Shown one piece after another: positions 1 through 11,480 of a stretch of DNA of 64,000 bases. The notes below the pieces were generated by a model. That model was given only the letters and a program-made list of their open reading frames with translations, made no database searches and had not been told where the DNA came from. Made by a program: the position numbers and the translations under genes. The number at the start of each line of letters is the position of its first letter. Position 1 is the first letter of the stretch. Source of the stretch: Macrobrachium rosenbergii (Eukaryota; Arthropoda; Malacostraca; Decapoda; Palaemonidae); contig NC_089756.1 of the NCBI RefSeq assembly GCF_040412425.1, positions 1,192,998-1,256,997 on the forward strand, given 5' to 3'.

Positions 1-659
1 GAGCCATTGTAGGGGTTAAACAAAGTTAAAAAAGTTCAGTTTCAAACACACACTGTCACGCACAGCACTGGTAATGTAAACAGCATCTATCTACCGAGAG
101 AGCGGGAAACGAAGTGGCCGCGAGAAGATGCTGCGGGTCAGAGACAAGGGAAGCTGCTGCGGGTCGGAGAAACGGTCAAAACAGCAATCACAGGCGAGAT
201 TACAAAACTTGGGAGCTGATTCGTCATCTATCACCAATGGAACCAATCACAGCCCATCTTACATGCTAGTTTCAAATTCAAATATACTTTACGCTATTTT
301 ATTTTTTTTTTTGTTGTAGTAGTATAGGTTTATTCGAGATGTGATTTTTGCAACAAACAATATTATTGGATGCAGTACAAAAGATTCATGGAAAAGATGC
401 ACATTCATTACATTTGTATTTTATAATTAGTATATATGTAGCCATCAGCAGCCTTACACCATTCAAATATGACAATGTCAGACTGCATCTGATTAGCGTT
501 TCATGTTCAGTTTAATTTTACTAGTACTATAATGAATTATCGTATGATCACATTCTCTTTTTGTTTAATTTCATTTTGTACTGAATTATATGTCATAATG
601 CAATGAACCAACAGTACTAGCAGATATTAATAATTATTAATGGAATTAATGAAATATTT
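1..659. other. AT-rich sequence, no gene recognised
   Basis: I see no supported coding region here. A short open frame at 128-319 has no recognisable domain. Because the transposon end at 660-797 needs a partner end further left, this stretch may be the interior of that same DNA transposon (inference). Confidence 0.4.
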
Positions 660-797
660 GGGTCTTCATATATCGCGACTATTTTTGAAATTTCCGGAAA
701 ATCCGCTATATATTTTCTCTTATACATACGTAATGGAAAAAATCCGCGAAGTCGTGAATCCGCGATAGTCGAACCGCGAAGTAGCGAGGGTTCACTG
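660..797. mobile_element. Right end of a Tigger/pogo-like DNA transposon inserted in DIRS A1
   Basis: The segment ends ...CGAGGGTTCACTG followed by TA. Read from the other strand it begins CAGTGAACCCTCGC, the CAG-plus-C-rich start typical of Tigger/pogo-type inverted repeats with TA target duplication. DIRS A1 sequence resumes at 798 with TAGAGTCCG, which matches the intact A2 copy near 57763, so this element interrupts A1 at a TA. The matching left end is not visible and probably lies outside the window. Confidence 0.6.
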
Positions 798-799
798 TA

Positions 800-1136
800 G
801 AGTCCGCACCTGCGCGATTGTAAGCATGCAAAATTTGTCGCATTGTATATAAAGATTGAGACGCGACAGATCCAAGATTACCCTTTGTTGACTGGAGTCT
901 TTCTTGGGAACACTGAACAGCCTGCCTTGAAATTTCAGGTGTCTCACTTTCTTTATGGCCCTCTTTTGGAGTAATTCCGCCGCAAAGTCCCGCAGAGCTT
1001 TGGAAGATGGTTGATGAAATCTGATCAGAGGGGGAGTGCCCTTGATCCAACTCCACCCCAAACCTTTGGAGACTATACTGTGGGCCCACAGACTGAAGGT
1101 CCACTGGTCCCTGAACAGGTGAAGTCTGCCGCCCAC
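800..1136 (-). pseudogene. DIRS reverse transcriptase, N-terminal fragment (A1)
   Basis: The frame begins just downstream of the gag stop. It encodes the N-terminal part of a DIRS reverse transcriptase: a segment with the string RDQWTF, a stretch similar to FAAELLQKRAIKKV, and the finger region VILDLSRLNLY, where the DIRS template-primer fold starts. The same residues occur in A2 at about 57800-58095. The frame is cut at about 800 by the inserted DNA transposon before any YxDD catalytic motif, so no active polymerase is encoded. The enzyme would copy element RNA into circular DNA intermediates (family knowledge). Confidence 0.8.
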
Positions 1137-1174
1137 CTGATTGGTCTCACTGGGAAGGTGAAGGCTTGCCTCCT

Positions 1175-3192
1175 CTACCTCGGCCTCCTCTCCCCGGGAG
1201 AGGGATTTGTAAAGGCAGCCTTGCCTCTGAAGGAGGCTCTTGCTCTGCTCCCCCTTGCGCTCCTGTTAAGGCCTCGAAACGACCCCTGGCCCTCATAGGA
1301 GGGGTTATACACAGGCGACGTTACGAAGGTAGGCGTGGCAAGGGAGTGCTGAGCTGGCTGCACCAGCACGAACTGTTGAGGCTGGGCCTTCGAGGTAGAA
1401 GGCTGGCCAACTGGCGAGACAGGTACAGCTTGGACAACGGCTTGTTGGTGTTGTCTTCTGTGCCTCCTGTATCTCTTACCAAGCCTGTTTTGGGGCCCGG
1501 CAGACTCAGGGGTTTTCCTTTTGAAAGCAGGGATACCCCAGCGGGAGCGCAGACTCTGATTAGCCCTGGTTGCCTCAGCCAGGACATTGTTGACCTCTCC
1601 TTCGGGGAAGATACTAGCCCCCCAGAAGGAGCTTTTCATGAGCTTGTTAGGCTCATGTCTTATGGTAGCGTCAGCGAAGATGTATTTGCGGCAGTTCATC
1701 CGCGCTACCATGAAGTCAAACAGGTCCGCCTGAAATCCTGCTAACAGAGACTTCGTCAGGACCTGGAAGAGTGGCTCCTCGGAGTACATCACTGCGGTGG
1801 ATTCCGCCAGGCACAGGGAGTTCAGTGATCGGCTCAGCCAACACCTAGTCTCAAACTCTGCTTTCAGGAGGGCTTGTGGCAGTTTGGGAAGCTGCTCACT
1901 GAATAAGGTGGATGCACAATCTGGGTCCAGCTTACCCGATGTAAAAGTGGCCAGGGCATCCTTCCAGAAATCATTGTCTCCGGGGAAGATCAGTGAGGTG
2001 GGATCAGTCTCCCGGAGCAGAGGCGATGGCTTACCTTCCGTGCATGCCTGGGCGGTCGCAAGAGCCACCTTAGTCATACAAGGGGTTGGGATTCTATCAC
2101 CCAATGAGAACATCGTGAAGTTGCCCTTGAAGGGGGTCAACTTCGTGTTCTCCGCCTGCCACTCATTAAATGTGCGCAGCAATGTAGACTGCGCCTGGTC
2201 CCTTGGGAAGATAACTGTCTCCTTCGGGACCTTATCCGTCCTTACCCAAGCTTCCTCCGTCAACCTGGCGAAGCCTGGGTAGTGGGGCAGCAGGTCAGGA
2301 GGAAAGAATTCCAATTCCTGAAGCCTGCACGTGCCTAGACCCTCGATCGTTAGGGTATCTTCATGCCGGGGAGCATGAAGGGCCAAACGCCAAGGATTTC
2401 CCTTGTCAAATGGAGGGAGGGCGGAGGCATCCGGAATGGGGTAATGTACCGCCGACCCACCGGAGCGCATGAACCCAGAGAGCATACTCTCCTGGCTCTG
2501 CAACCTCTCCATAAGCTTGTTGAGCTTAGCATCCACCTCCGAGGTAGACTTCTGCAGAAGTATACCGGCAAACTCCTCCGGATCAAAGGCAGGTTGGCGA
2601 GGAGGGCTAGCCTTAGCTGCCATCGAACTCGCTCCCTTAGCAGAGGGAGTGGCCTTGTTTGTGGAAGCCACCGGACTAGTATCCCGTGGCTTCACCGGAG
2701 GGAAAGGGGTTGCTTTGCGGGAGGTTGCGGACTTATAGCCCTTCGCCTTCCAAGACTTCTTCAACTTGGGGACAGCCGATTGCACCCTGTCCTCCAAGTA
2801 AGAAGACTTTTGCAAACCCTGAAATGAAGAAGCGGTGGATGAAGGGGAATCAAAAAGGGAGCCCGCCCCCACTGCCTCACTTACCTCCCTACCTACCTCC
2901 TGGTCCTGTTCTGTGTTCATCGGCTCCAGGTCAAGGTTTATGGCTGCCACTTCCTCCGACACCGCCACGTACAAATTCTCGTCCTGGGGAGGCTGGGTTT
3001 CTACCCGGATCTGCTCGATGAGAGGAGCGGCGACTTCCGATGGAACAGCCACTGAGATCCGGGCGCCGGGGTAAAGCAGATTCCAGATGTTCTCGTCCAG
3101 AACATATGGCGTCCCCGACGGAACATTCCTTCCAAAACCAGCCACCCAGGCTCGAAGGGAACCCAAGGCGTCGCTATGGAAGCTTGGTCGGC
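1175..3192 (-). CDS. DIRS family A gag-like protein, main exon (A1)
   Basis: A 663-codon frame is open from 3166 to 1175; the exon itself probably starts at 3192 after the acceptor CTCTCTTCCAG. The protein is acidic at its N terminus and then has a Ser/Lys/Pro-rich stretch. A middle block (PWRLALHAPRHEDTLTIEG, then LTEEAWVRTDKVPKETVIFP) is also found in A2. The C terminus is Arg/Gln-rich and basic, ending near SFRGKAAFTNPSPGERRPR, as in nucleic-acid-binding gag tails. I see no CCHC knuckle in this exon; the Cys/His cluster lies in the upstream exon at 3325-3495. Relative to A2, the first codons after the acceptor are shifted by one base, so the spliced product of this copy would be out of frame. 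It should act as the nucleocapsid or structural protein of the element (inference from position). Confidence 0.75.
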
Positions 3193-3324
3193 CTGGAAGA
3201 GAGCAGGGACTTAATAACCGAAAGCGCTTTCGGTGAAGAGATATATAAGCAATATATCAGGAACATAACCACTTGAAACAAGTGAGGCAACCAGGTAAAC
3301 TAAAGGCAGTAACTATAGGCTTAC

Positions 3325-3495
3325 CGACTCGTCCTGGATAAGCTCGTAAAGAGCGAAGCAAACCTCATAACCGTCCGGGTGCCACACGATGAGGTCGTCT
3401 ATCCGGACTGCACAGCCCGAATGGGAACGGCAGACAACGTGCCCATAGGGCTGGTGCAGCACTGCAGTGCACCCGGGCTCCTGACAACGTACTGT
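3325..3495 (-). CDS. Small Cys/His-rich upstream exon of family A gag (A1)
   Basis: This 171-base (57-codon) open exon is bounded by an acceptor CACTTACAG (minus strand, ending at 3496) and a donor GTAAGC (3324-3319). It has ordered Cys and His residues: RCQEPGC, then H14, PYGHVVC, H25 and GC, followed by AVRIDDLIVWHP and EVCFALYEL. The spacing C4, C9, H14, H19, C22, H25, C28 suggests a zinc-binding module. The same exon with the same splice sites is in A2 at 60247-60416, with mostly third-position differences and one 1-base deletion, which argues for coding constraint in the ancestor. A 132-base intron (3193-3324) separates it from the gag exon. Confidence 0.6.
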
Positions 3496-5589
3496 CTGTA
3501 AGTGGAAGACGGCATATGAACATACTAATTTAAGGCGCGCTGGAGCAGAACCGACGGAGATAGGGACCTTAAACTATAGCAGGTAATGGAGCATGCTAAT
3601 TAATTTATACCGGACCCGCCGGAGCATTCCGGCGGGACGATAAACCAAAGCAAAACATGACACACACTAAATTAAGGAGCGCCGGAGATAGTTCGACGGA
3701 GTAGGACCTTAACCTAGGATCATGCAACTCTTAATTGTAAAATCAACTTAAAGTATAATTACTGCCGGAGTCCGGTAGTAAGTAAATGGTTAACATAGGA
3801 TAGCAGTACACTGCTGGTCATAGTGTTCCGGCGCGGACCCCTCCGAGATCCCGTGCCTCCATCACTTGGTTACAGCGGGGAGGGCGGGGTAAATCATTAC
3901 CTCCAGTCATTATACAGCTAGAGAACTAGGTGTGACTAAGGCCAACCTACTGAAAACCAAAACCACCGGAGTGGTAACAGGTAAGAAGGCAACGGGAGGA
4001 CCGGGGACGGCGGAGCGGAACCAGCGAGGAAGTGTTTAAACCCTGAAGGTGATCGAAGTTCAGCCCGACCGGAGAGAGAGCGAACCAACGAAACACTAGC
4101 CGGCGGTTGACACTAGAACGGAGGCCAGGAGGGTGGGTGACTCTCAACTGGGAACGGACTAGTCCCCCGCGGGGTGACGATCGAAGAGACCGACGTCCCA
4201 CACGCGGGGAGATGACACACCACTGGTAAAGTCAGGGAGGCAGCACTTAGAAGGTGGAATCGAGAGTTATGTTCAAGTGGACGGGGGACACCCCCATACA
4301 CTGACTGTAACTCCCCACGGGGCGTCGAAACAGACGTATCGACTTCCTGCGTGCAGGGAGACTCATGACACTCACCAAAAGTACTAGGGGAGGATAGGAT
4401 AATAGCACTAGTCTAAAGCAACGCCAAACTCTCACCCTCCTCTGAAGGCGCAGCCCAGACAGTAAAAGGGAGGAGAGAGGAGAGAGGAAGAGGGGTGGAA
4501 GGGAGAGAAATTCCCGTAACGCAGTCCAACCAACAACCGACCCATAGGGCAGAAGGGCAATGCATAAAGAAGATCCCCTTTTATTTTTTCCTCTCTCCCT
4601 CATTAGAGGGAGGAGGGGATGGGGCTTCAGATGCCCTAGCAAACCCGAAAACGAGCGGTAAGGCGGATGGAACAACAAACAGGAACTCCTCGACCAGCCT
4701 ACCCTCCCTCCCCGCTCAAGCAACATAGTCGGGAGAGATGGGAGCTAAGACAATGCCAAAGCCTAACCTGAATAGCCTAACCCACCGATTGGAGCGAGAG
4801 GGCTAGGCTAGGATCTCCAATTTCTAATAAGTACCGCTAAAGTTAACCAATAACCACATAAGTGCACGTAATATGATCGAATATACAAAAATATAAGAAC
4901 TTGTGCTAAGCGTATAGCCTAACCGGGCGAGGCGAACAGGAGGTAGGCAGCCAACTGGCTGCTCCTGACGCCGAGCCCGGACCACAATAAATCCAAATTA
5001 TCCATGTCATCCATTACACTACAAATCAGAGAAACTGACAAAAGAAAGCACCACCTTGGAGAGGGAATCTACTCGCGCGAGAGCCTGGTATAAACTATGA
5101 ATTAATTGTAAAAACCAAAATAAGGGGAGGAAGCCTCCGTGAGGAATGACGCTAATCAAGGTACCAGGAACCGCCCGACATAGATAAACGCCTCCAAAAG
5201 GAACTTCTTGAAGGGGAATTACGAAACATGAATAAAATTGTAAACGACCGAGAGAAACCCCTGCAGAAACGAGCTGTAAGGGTGTACCTCAAGGTCATCA
5301 TGGTAGAGGCGGCGAACGCCGGGGAGCGCCCGATGTATGACCCTGTAAATATTAACTTACGGGCCAATAAGAGCCTCACTGATAATAAAACCCCACAAGA
5401 AGATGGTACTTAACTTCATAACGGTGAAATTGCTTGAAGACATGGTCAACTCAAGGAAAAATGGGCAAAAAACCAGCACAAGAAAAAAGCCTTCTTAAAG
5501 GAAAAACGTGCTAGAATGGAATGAGTACAGATGGCGCTGGGGTCGTCGGTTGGCGGGCAGGTGAGTGCGCGGGCGTTAGATCGCTCCTC
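3496..5589 (-). other. Leader (5' noncoding) region of DIRS A1
   Basis: About 2.1 kb between the 5' terminal repeat and the Cys/His exon, without a convincing reading frame. Blocks of it align with the leader of A2 at about 60420-62500, for example around AAAACCCCACAAG at 5388 and TGAGCGCATAGCC-like text near 4910, so it belongs to the element rather than to host DNA. Confidence 0.6.
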
Positions 5590-5822
5590 ACGTTCGGGGT
5601 TTTGTCATTGGGATGTCTACAGAGTGCAGTACTGTGGCAGTGACAACAATCACTCACCCTTATCTATACCGACGCCTATTTCATAATAGATGTTCGATCT
5701 GGGGTTAGTAACCCCAGCATTCCTGATAGCTTTTTTCTCTGGTATATTTAGCAATATCTATACCTAGAAATTCGTGCTTAATAGGAATTTCACCGGCTGA
5801 CACAGGGACGAGCTCAGAAATT
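5590..5822 (-). repeat. 5' inverted terminal repeat of DIRS A1
   Basis: It matches the 5' terminal repeat of A2 (62500-62714) and is the reverse complement of the 3' terminal repeats of A2 (54275-54510) and A3 (25433-25680). It carries a splice-donor-like AGG/GTGAGTG on the minus strand near 5655, also present in A2. Confidence 0.8.
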
Positions 5823-6233
5823 TTATTTTGACCTTTAATTTTTTTGTTTTTTCTCACTTTAAATATATTGATGTAACCAGGGATGTCAAGATGATTTTAC
5901 ATCCTTTTTACATTTTTAAAGTTTTTAAGTTTTTTTAAATTTACGTTCTTGAGTTTTTTCCTATATCTTTGTATTCTGATGTGTTTTTTTTTTTTTTTTT
6001 TAGTTTCACTATTCTGCTATATTTTACTTTTACTGGGGATGTCAATGTAATAAATCTATATATTTTGTATTTATTCTACAAGTTATTACGAGTAATGTGG
6101 TGTTCAAATTTTTACAGCCTTGAAAATGCAACCGAGATGGTTTGTGAAACGTCGGCACAATAAATCATGAAAATGCTCTGTGCTTTTCCTCGTTACCCCA
6201 TCGATGTGGTTTTGAGCAGTGGCTCCTGTTGTG

Positions 6234-6238
<5 letters not shown>
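5823..6238. other. Host-flank AT-rich sequence
   Basis: Low-complexity, T-rich sequence (T run at about 5982-6001) outside the DIRS A1 edge. A segment near 6120-6165 (GAAACGTCGG then an AATAAA-like signal) resembles 3' tails of some retroelements, but I could not assign it. No gene seen. Confidence 0.4.
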
Positions 6239-7328
<1,090 letters not shown>

Positions 7329-7434
7329 AGGATAGTGTTTATCAAGACGAAGTGGAATGTGCTTCCGAGATGCCAGAATTTGAAATTGATCGCCTTGACA
7401 ATGGTAAATTTCAGACAGTAGTGCCAGCAGCAAG
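7329..7434 (+). CDS. ASCC1: ASCC1-like exon, region before the KH domain
   Basis: This 106-base exon lies between the acceptor TTTACAG (ends 7328) and the donor GTATGA (from 7435). It encodes DSVYQDEVECASEMPEFEID and then RLDNGKFQTVVPAA. This corresponds to the conserved acidic segment of ASCC1 just before its KH domain (a D/E-rich YQxxxECA pattern followed by a GF/KF-QT motif). The exon starts with two bases of a split codon and ends with two bases that complete a Ser codon with the next exon, so the frame continues exactly into 7980. ASCC1 is a subunit of the ASC-1/ASCC complex, which acts with the ASCC3 helicase in alkylation repair, ribosome rescue and transcriptional coactivation (family knowledge). 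The upstream exon with the start codon was not found. Confidence 0.8.
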
Positions 7435-7979
7435 GTATGATTCAGTGTTGTCTAGTATTAAGAACTTATGGTTAACTTTTTAAATGTCTTTCATATATTT
7501 TAAGAAGGATTAAATTTATAAAATATGTGGAAAGGTGTGTATTTTCATAATTTCCTGGGAATAACCACACTTGTATGATATTTTGTGGTCAAAATTTGAA
7601 GCATACATATGTAATTCTAGTCTCCTGGTTAAATTTGTATTATAACAGTAAGCACTTTGGGCAACAATTACCTAATAATTATTTACAAATTTTGACAATG
7701 TTGAGAACACAGCAGTAGTATTATTACTATTAATAAATTGCACAGAGGGCATTTGAGTTACACTACAGGGTGCCTGGCCTGGGCACAGTGAACTGCTTAA
7801 TCCTTTTTTTCTAGCATTTTACAACCACAAACTGGAAAACTGAGGGTACAGTGTAAACCACTTGTGAAGTTTTCCAGTTTAATATTTATACGTACAAATC
7901 TCGCTTAAGGACTATGTCATGTGCATACTAGATCTCAGCTGAACTAGAACTGATATTATGTTATTTTTATCCTTTTCAG
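7435..7979 (+). other. ASCC1-like intron (545 bp)
   Basis: Bounded by GTATGA at 7435 and by TTTTTATCCTTTTCAG ending at 7979. AT-rich, with no other feature recognised. Confidence 0.75.
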
Positions 7980-8089
7980 TGGATTTTTCTCTTATATTAT
8001 TGGAACAAAAGGTGCCACCAAAAAGCGAATTGAAATGGACACTTTTACACAAATTCGCATTCCTCCAAAGGGCCAAACAGGAGATATAG
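7980..8089 (+). CDS. ASCC1: ASCC1-like exon, KH domain
   Basis: This 110-base exon starts one base into a codon and reads SGFFSYIIGTKGATKKRIEM, then DTFTQIRIPPKGQTGDI. The IIGTKG stretch is the KH signature IxGxxG with GTKG as the nucleic-acid-binding GxxG loop. KKRIEM(D/E)T followed by I-I-P is the conserved pattern of the ASCC1 KH domain. The donor GTAAGAA starts at 8090, leaving one base that completes a Val codon with the exon at 30997. The acceptor is a strong polypyrimidine tract plus CAG. ASCC1 combines this KH domain with a C-terminal 2H phosphoesterase-like domain (family knowledge). The domain call is firm; the orthologue call rests on agreement across three exons. Confidence 0.88.
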
Positions 8090-8194
8090 GTAAGAATTAT
8101 CTTATGTCCCAGAATGTATTTCTTTTATCAGTTTTTTCTTTTTATAACAGTTTACTGTCTACTGTGGAACATTCTCAAAAGCCACATGAAATAC

Positions 8195-8530
8195 AAAATA
8201 TTTTCATAAAATTAAGTTTCATATATTCTTACCAAGTGATTACATAGCTAATGTATCTACCTCAAATGGCAACTTTTTAGAATTTCGTGGTAGAGGTTCT
8301 TTTGTTTGTTATGTAGGTGACACCCCTCCCAGTACCGGGCAAAGAACGATTAACCAGCAGCCTTATTCAACTTGTTTGTGCCCTCATGTCCATAGAAGGG
8401 AGGAGGGCAGGCTTTGATTCTATAATTACTGTACTTGGTAAGTATATATGAAACTTAATTTTATTTTGAAAATATCATTTTTGTATAAGTAACTTACCAA
8501 GTAATTACATAGCTGAATCCCACATTGATG
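8195..8530 (-). repeat. 3' terminal repeat and internal complementary region of B1
   Basis: The block starts ATAAAATTAAGTTTCATAT..TTACCAAGT. Near 8437-8470 it contains the reverse complement of that start (ACTTGGTAAGTATATATGAA), followed at 8490-8520 by GTATAAGTAACTTACCAAGT. That last piece is the complement of the 5' terminal edge at 15535-15560. Confidence 0.8.
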
Positions 8531-8976
8531 GAGGTGGAATACATGGACATATTCTACTCCAAAACATTAAAGCATGATAATGACTTTGAAATTGAAAAAA
8601 CACCCAGCATTAAATGCAATGCTTGTTGTTTCCTTACGGGGTAAGAGAGTAAGAGAGCTACTGCAGGTGAATACTGCCTCTGGTTGATGCTCATCTTAAC
8701 CTGTAGTGGCGTGGCTGTTGAGCCTTGGAGCGCCTCTACTTAAGTGGGAGCTTTGTAGCAGAGGATATGCCTGATAGCTAGCTAAGCATATAGTAAGGTG
8801 CCCTTGCCCTGGGCGCAGTACCAAGATTAAAAACCAGACAATGGTGTCACCTGCTCTGAGAACACTTGATAAAACCACAACCCATCCACTAATACTGGTG
8901 GATACTCCAGGCAACTTGTACCCCCAGGCTCCCCAAAACTCTAAAAAGAGTGCTTCCTATGATTTTTCACCTAATA

Positions 8977-9353
8977 CAGGCGGTCCCCGGTTTACGACGG
9001 GGTTCCGTTCGCGCCGCTGTCAGTAACCGAAAAATCGTCAGAACCCAAAATCGCCGAAGCCGGAACATCGTCGAAAATCGTCAAAAATCATAAGAAAACC
9101 TTACTTTTAATGCTCTGGGTGCATTGAAAACGATGTAAACTGCATTATTATTGAGTTTTACATAAAAAAACCTTCAAATTATGATTATTCTGCCATTTTG
9201 GGGCCATATTTCTTCCGCCGGATCGGCGCATTTGACGCCGTCGAACCCCGAACATGCGTCGTAAGCCAGGAAATAATTTCTGATGAATATATTTGAAAAG
9301 CGTCGTAACCTCGGAACGTCGTAAGCCGGAACCGTTGTAAACCGGGGACTGCC
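8977..9353. mobile_element. MITE, Tigger/pogo-like, TA-flanked
   Basis: It starts CAGGCGGTCCCCGGTTTACG and ends GTAAACCGGGGACTGCC with TA on both sides (8975-8976, 9354-9355). It is 377 bp with no coding capacity. It sits in the 3' noncoding part of DIRS B1; flanking CCATGCCAGCC matches uninterrupted B copies. Confidence 0.85.
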
Positions 9354-9364
9354 TACCATGCCAG

Positions 9365-10800
9365 CCACCCAGAACGGACCCAAGGCACTGCAATCGTTAA
9401 ACACTGTTTCTACTGACTTTAAATAGTCAGAAGCAAAAATGGACTTGCACCTCCAGTAGGTAGACTGGATAATGGAGGTCAAAGACATGTTACGTCTAAA
9501 AGCCAAGGAAGTAGATACCAATCTGATATCGTGCACTCTCACTTTAAAGTTTGGTAAAATGTACCCTAGATATGGGAATGTGCTTTTTTAATTAAATCTC
9601 TTGGGAAGAACGACAAGGTACTCTTTGAAAGAGAACAAGGTGAGTTCTGTAATGAACACCAAAGTTTATTACCTGGGCCCCTGATGTTATCTGTCTTATT
9701 CAGGTAGTATCTCAATGCTCTGACGAGACAGTATGCTCTCTTCTTCCCCTTGACTAAGAAATTCCATTAAGTTCTTCACAGTGAATGAGCGAGGCCAGGG
9801 TTTGGACAGGTCCTCATTCTTGGTCAGAAGGGTTAAGGTGAAGGAACAGATGGCATCCCCTTGAGAAATAACCCACTCTTTTGTCAATACAGGCAGTCCC
9901 CGGTTTACGACGGGGGCTCCGTTCCTACACCGCATCGTAAGCCGAAAAATCGTTGAAAATCATAAAAAATCCTAAGAAAACCTTACTATTAATGCTTTGG
10001 GTGTATTGAAAATGATGGAAACTGCATTTTTATTGAGTTTTTCATAAAAAAGAACTCCAAATTTTCATTATTCTGGCATTTTGGAGCCATATTTCTTCCG
10101 TTGGATCGGTATTGTAAGCATCGTAACCTCAGAACATGCATCGTAAAACCAGGAAATAATTTCTGATGAATACAGTATATTTGAAAGGCGTCGTAACTTC
10201 GGAATATTGTAAGCCGGACCCGTCATAACCCGGGGACTGCCTGCAGTTTGCATTTCGCTGATGCGCTTAGCCATAGGTAAGGCAAAGAGGAAGAGAGTTT
10301 TACGCAGCAGATTCTGAAGAGAAGCAGAGTGAAGGGGCTCAAAAGATGGGCCTGTCAGCCATTGCAGGACCACATCCAGATTCCTCGAGAACAAAGCCTT
10401 GTCCCTTTCATGTTCCATCATATCAAACAACTTTACCAGGTCTTTCAAGCCAGAGATCAATGAGTGATCCAGGTCTCTGTGCTTGAAAACAGAGCCAGTC
10501 ATTGCCCGTTAGCCTGTAATGCTAGAGGATGGCAAGTTCTTGATATTCAGAAAAAGAAGAGAAAATCTGCAATTTGGGTCAAATTGGCCTCAGAAGATGA
10601 GACATTGCAGTTGTGGCACCACCATCGGAGGGCTGACCACTTGGTGTGATAGACGAGGCTAGAAGACTTCCTTCTGCACTTTGCAGCAGGCTCTGAAGCT
10701 TCCCTTGAAAAACCCTTCACTCTGACAAGCTTACAGACAGACTGGAGCCTGTCAGAATGAGTGGGCAACCCCTGGTGGTGTCTTATGAAGTGGGGTTGTC
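9365..10800 (-). pseudogene. DIRS B1 tyrosine recombinase remnant
   Basis: Minus-strand fragments match the recombinase of the other B copies. Around 10547-10735 is the core-binding start (a KLVRVKGFSREAS-like helix and LTQIADFLFF). Around 10260-10502 is DLVKLFDMMEHERDK..LDVVLQWLTGPSFEPL. Near 9696-9880 is LTKNEDLSKPWPRSFTVKNL. Frames shift repeatedly and a MITE (9890-10243) splits the domain, so no enzyme is made. In intact DIRS elements this protein integrates circular DNA without target duplication. Confidence 0.75.
9890..10243. mobile_element. MITE, Tigger/pogo-like, same family as 8977-9353
   Basis: It starts CAGGCAGTCCCCGGTTTACG and ends CCCGGGGACTGCCTG; TA precedes it and a decayed CA follows. 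Internal sequence aligns with 8977-9353 (ATAAGAAAACCTTACT, CCATATTTCTTCC). It interrupts the B1 recombinase. Confidence 0.85.
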
Positions 10801-11480
10801 TTAGTAGCAATACTTTTGGGCAAACAATCTTTTGTAGTCCACCAACAGACGTAGGAGGTCCAGGAACCACTCCCTCAGAGGCCAAAACAGTGCTATGAGG
10901 GTTAAGGTCGTATTGTGATGCGCCTTGTACTTGTTCAATACTTCCCTGATCATGCTGAAGGGTGGGAAGGCATAACGGTCCTGATTTGACCAATCCTGTA
11001 ACATGGCGTCTGTGGCCCATGTAAGAGGATCCGGGGCTGGCAAGCAAAACAGAGGAAGACGATGGTTTCTGGAGGTGGCAAACGGTCTGTCACTGACTTG
11101 CCCCACAACTTCCATGGGTCTAGACATACCAGGGGATCCAGGGTCCGCTTGGTGGGAAGGACCTGCTTTGATGGCTCAGCTCATCTGCCACCACTTTCAA
11201 CTTTTATTGGATAAAGCGAGTGATAAGAGTAACCCATTTTGGTCTGCTCACAGCAGTAATTCTCTTGCGGCTTAACAGAGAGGAAAGGAATGGGTAACAC
11301 CTTGTTGCGGATGTAAGCTAAGGCCGTGGCATCGTCTGCTTGCACCACGACTGTCTTGTTGTGGACTAGGTGCTGAACTGCCTTCAGCTCTCTTACACTG
11401 ATATGTAAGTCGTGTTGTTCTGGAGTTCATATCCCCAAGACCTCTTGATTGTTTAGCAGGGCTCCTCAACCTATGTCCAA
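10800..11480 (-). pseudogene. DIRS B1 RNase H-region remnant
   Basis: Minus-strand fragments share text with the RNase H to recombinase linker of B2, such as FATSRNHRLPLFCLPAPDPL and TLIALFWPLREWFLDLLRLL. The upstream part near 11300-11420 keeps pieces of the RNase H core (NKTVVVQADD-like). Frameshifts and stops prevent a product. Confidence 0.65.

Larger units (their letters stand above)
798..5822 (-). mobile_element. DIRS-like retrotransposon, family A copy A1 (5' half)
   Basis: On the minus strand this copy holds, in order, the 5' inverted terminal repeat (about 5590-5822), a long leader, a small Cys/His exon, a gag reading frame and the start of reverse transcriptase. It then stops where the DNA transposon ending at 797 is inserted. 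The order and sequence match A2 (54275-62714). Its outer 5' edge, ...GAGCTCAGAAAT, agrees with the edge predicted from the internal complementary regions of A2 and A3. The rest of pol and the recombinase are not in the window. Confidence 0.85.

Noticed and set aside
4247..4726. 159-codon minus-strand frame (also 61376-61633)
   Set aside because: Lies in the DIRS family A leader, is not conserved as a frame between A1 and A2, and has low-complexity composition.
6120..6170. GAAACGTCGG near an AATAAA, possible retroelement tail or ribozyme core
   Set aside because: Only a short motif; I could not find a CTGATGA arm or the stems of a hammerhead ribozyme.
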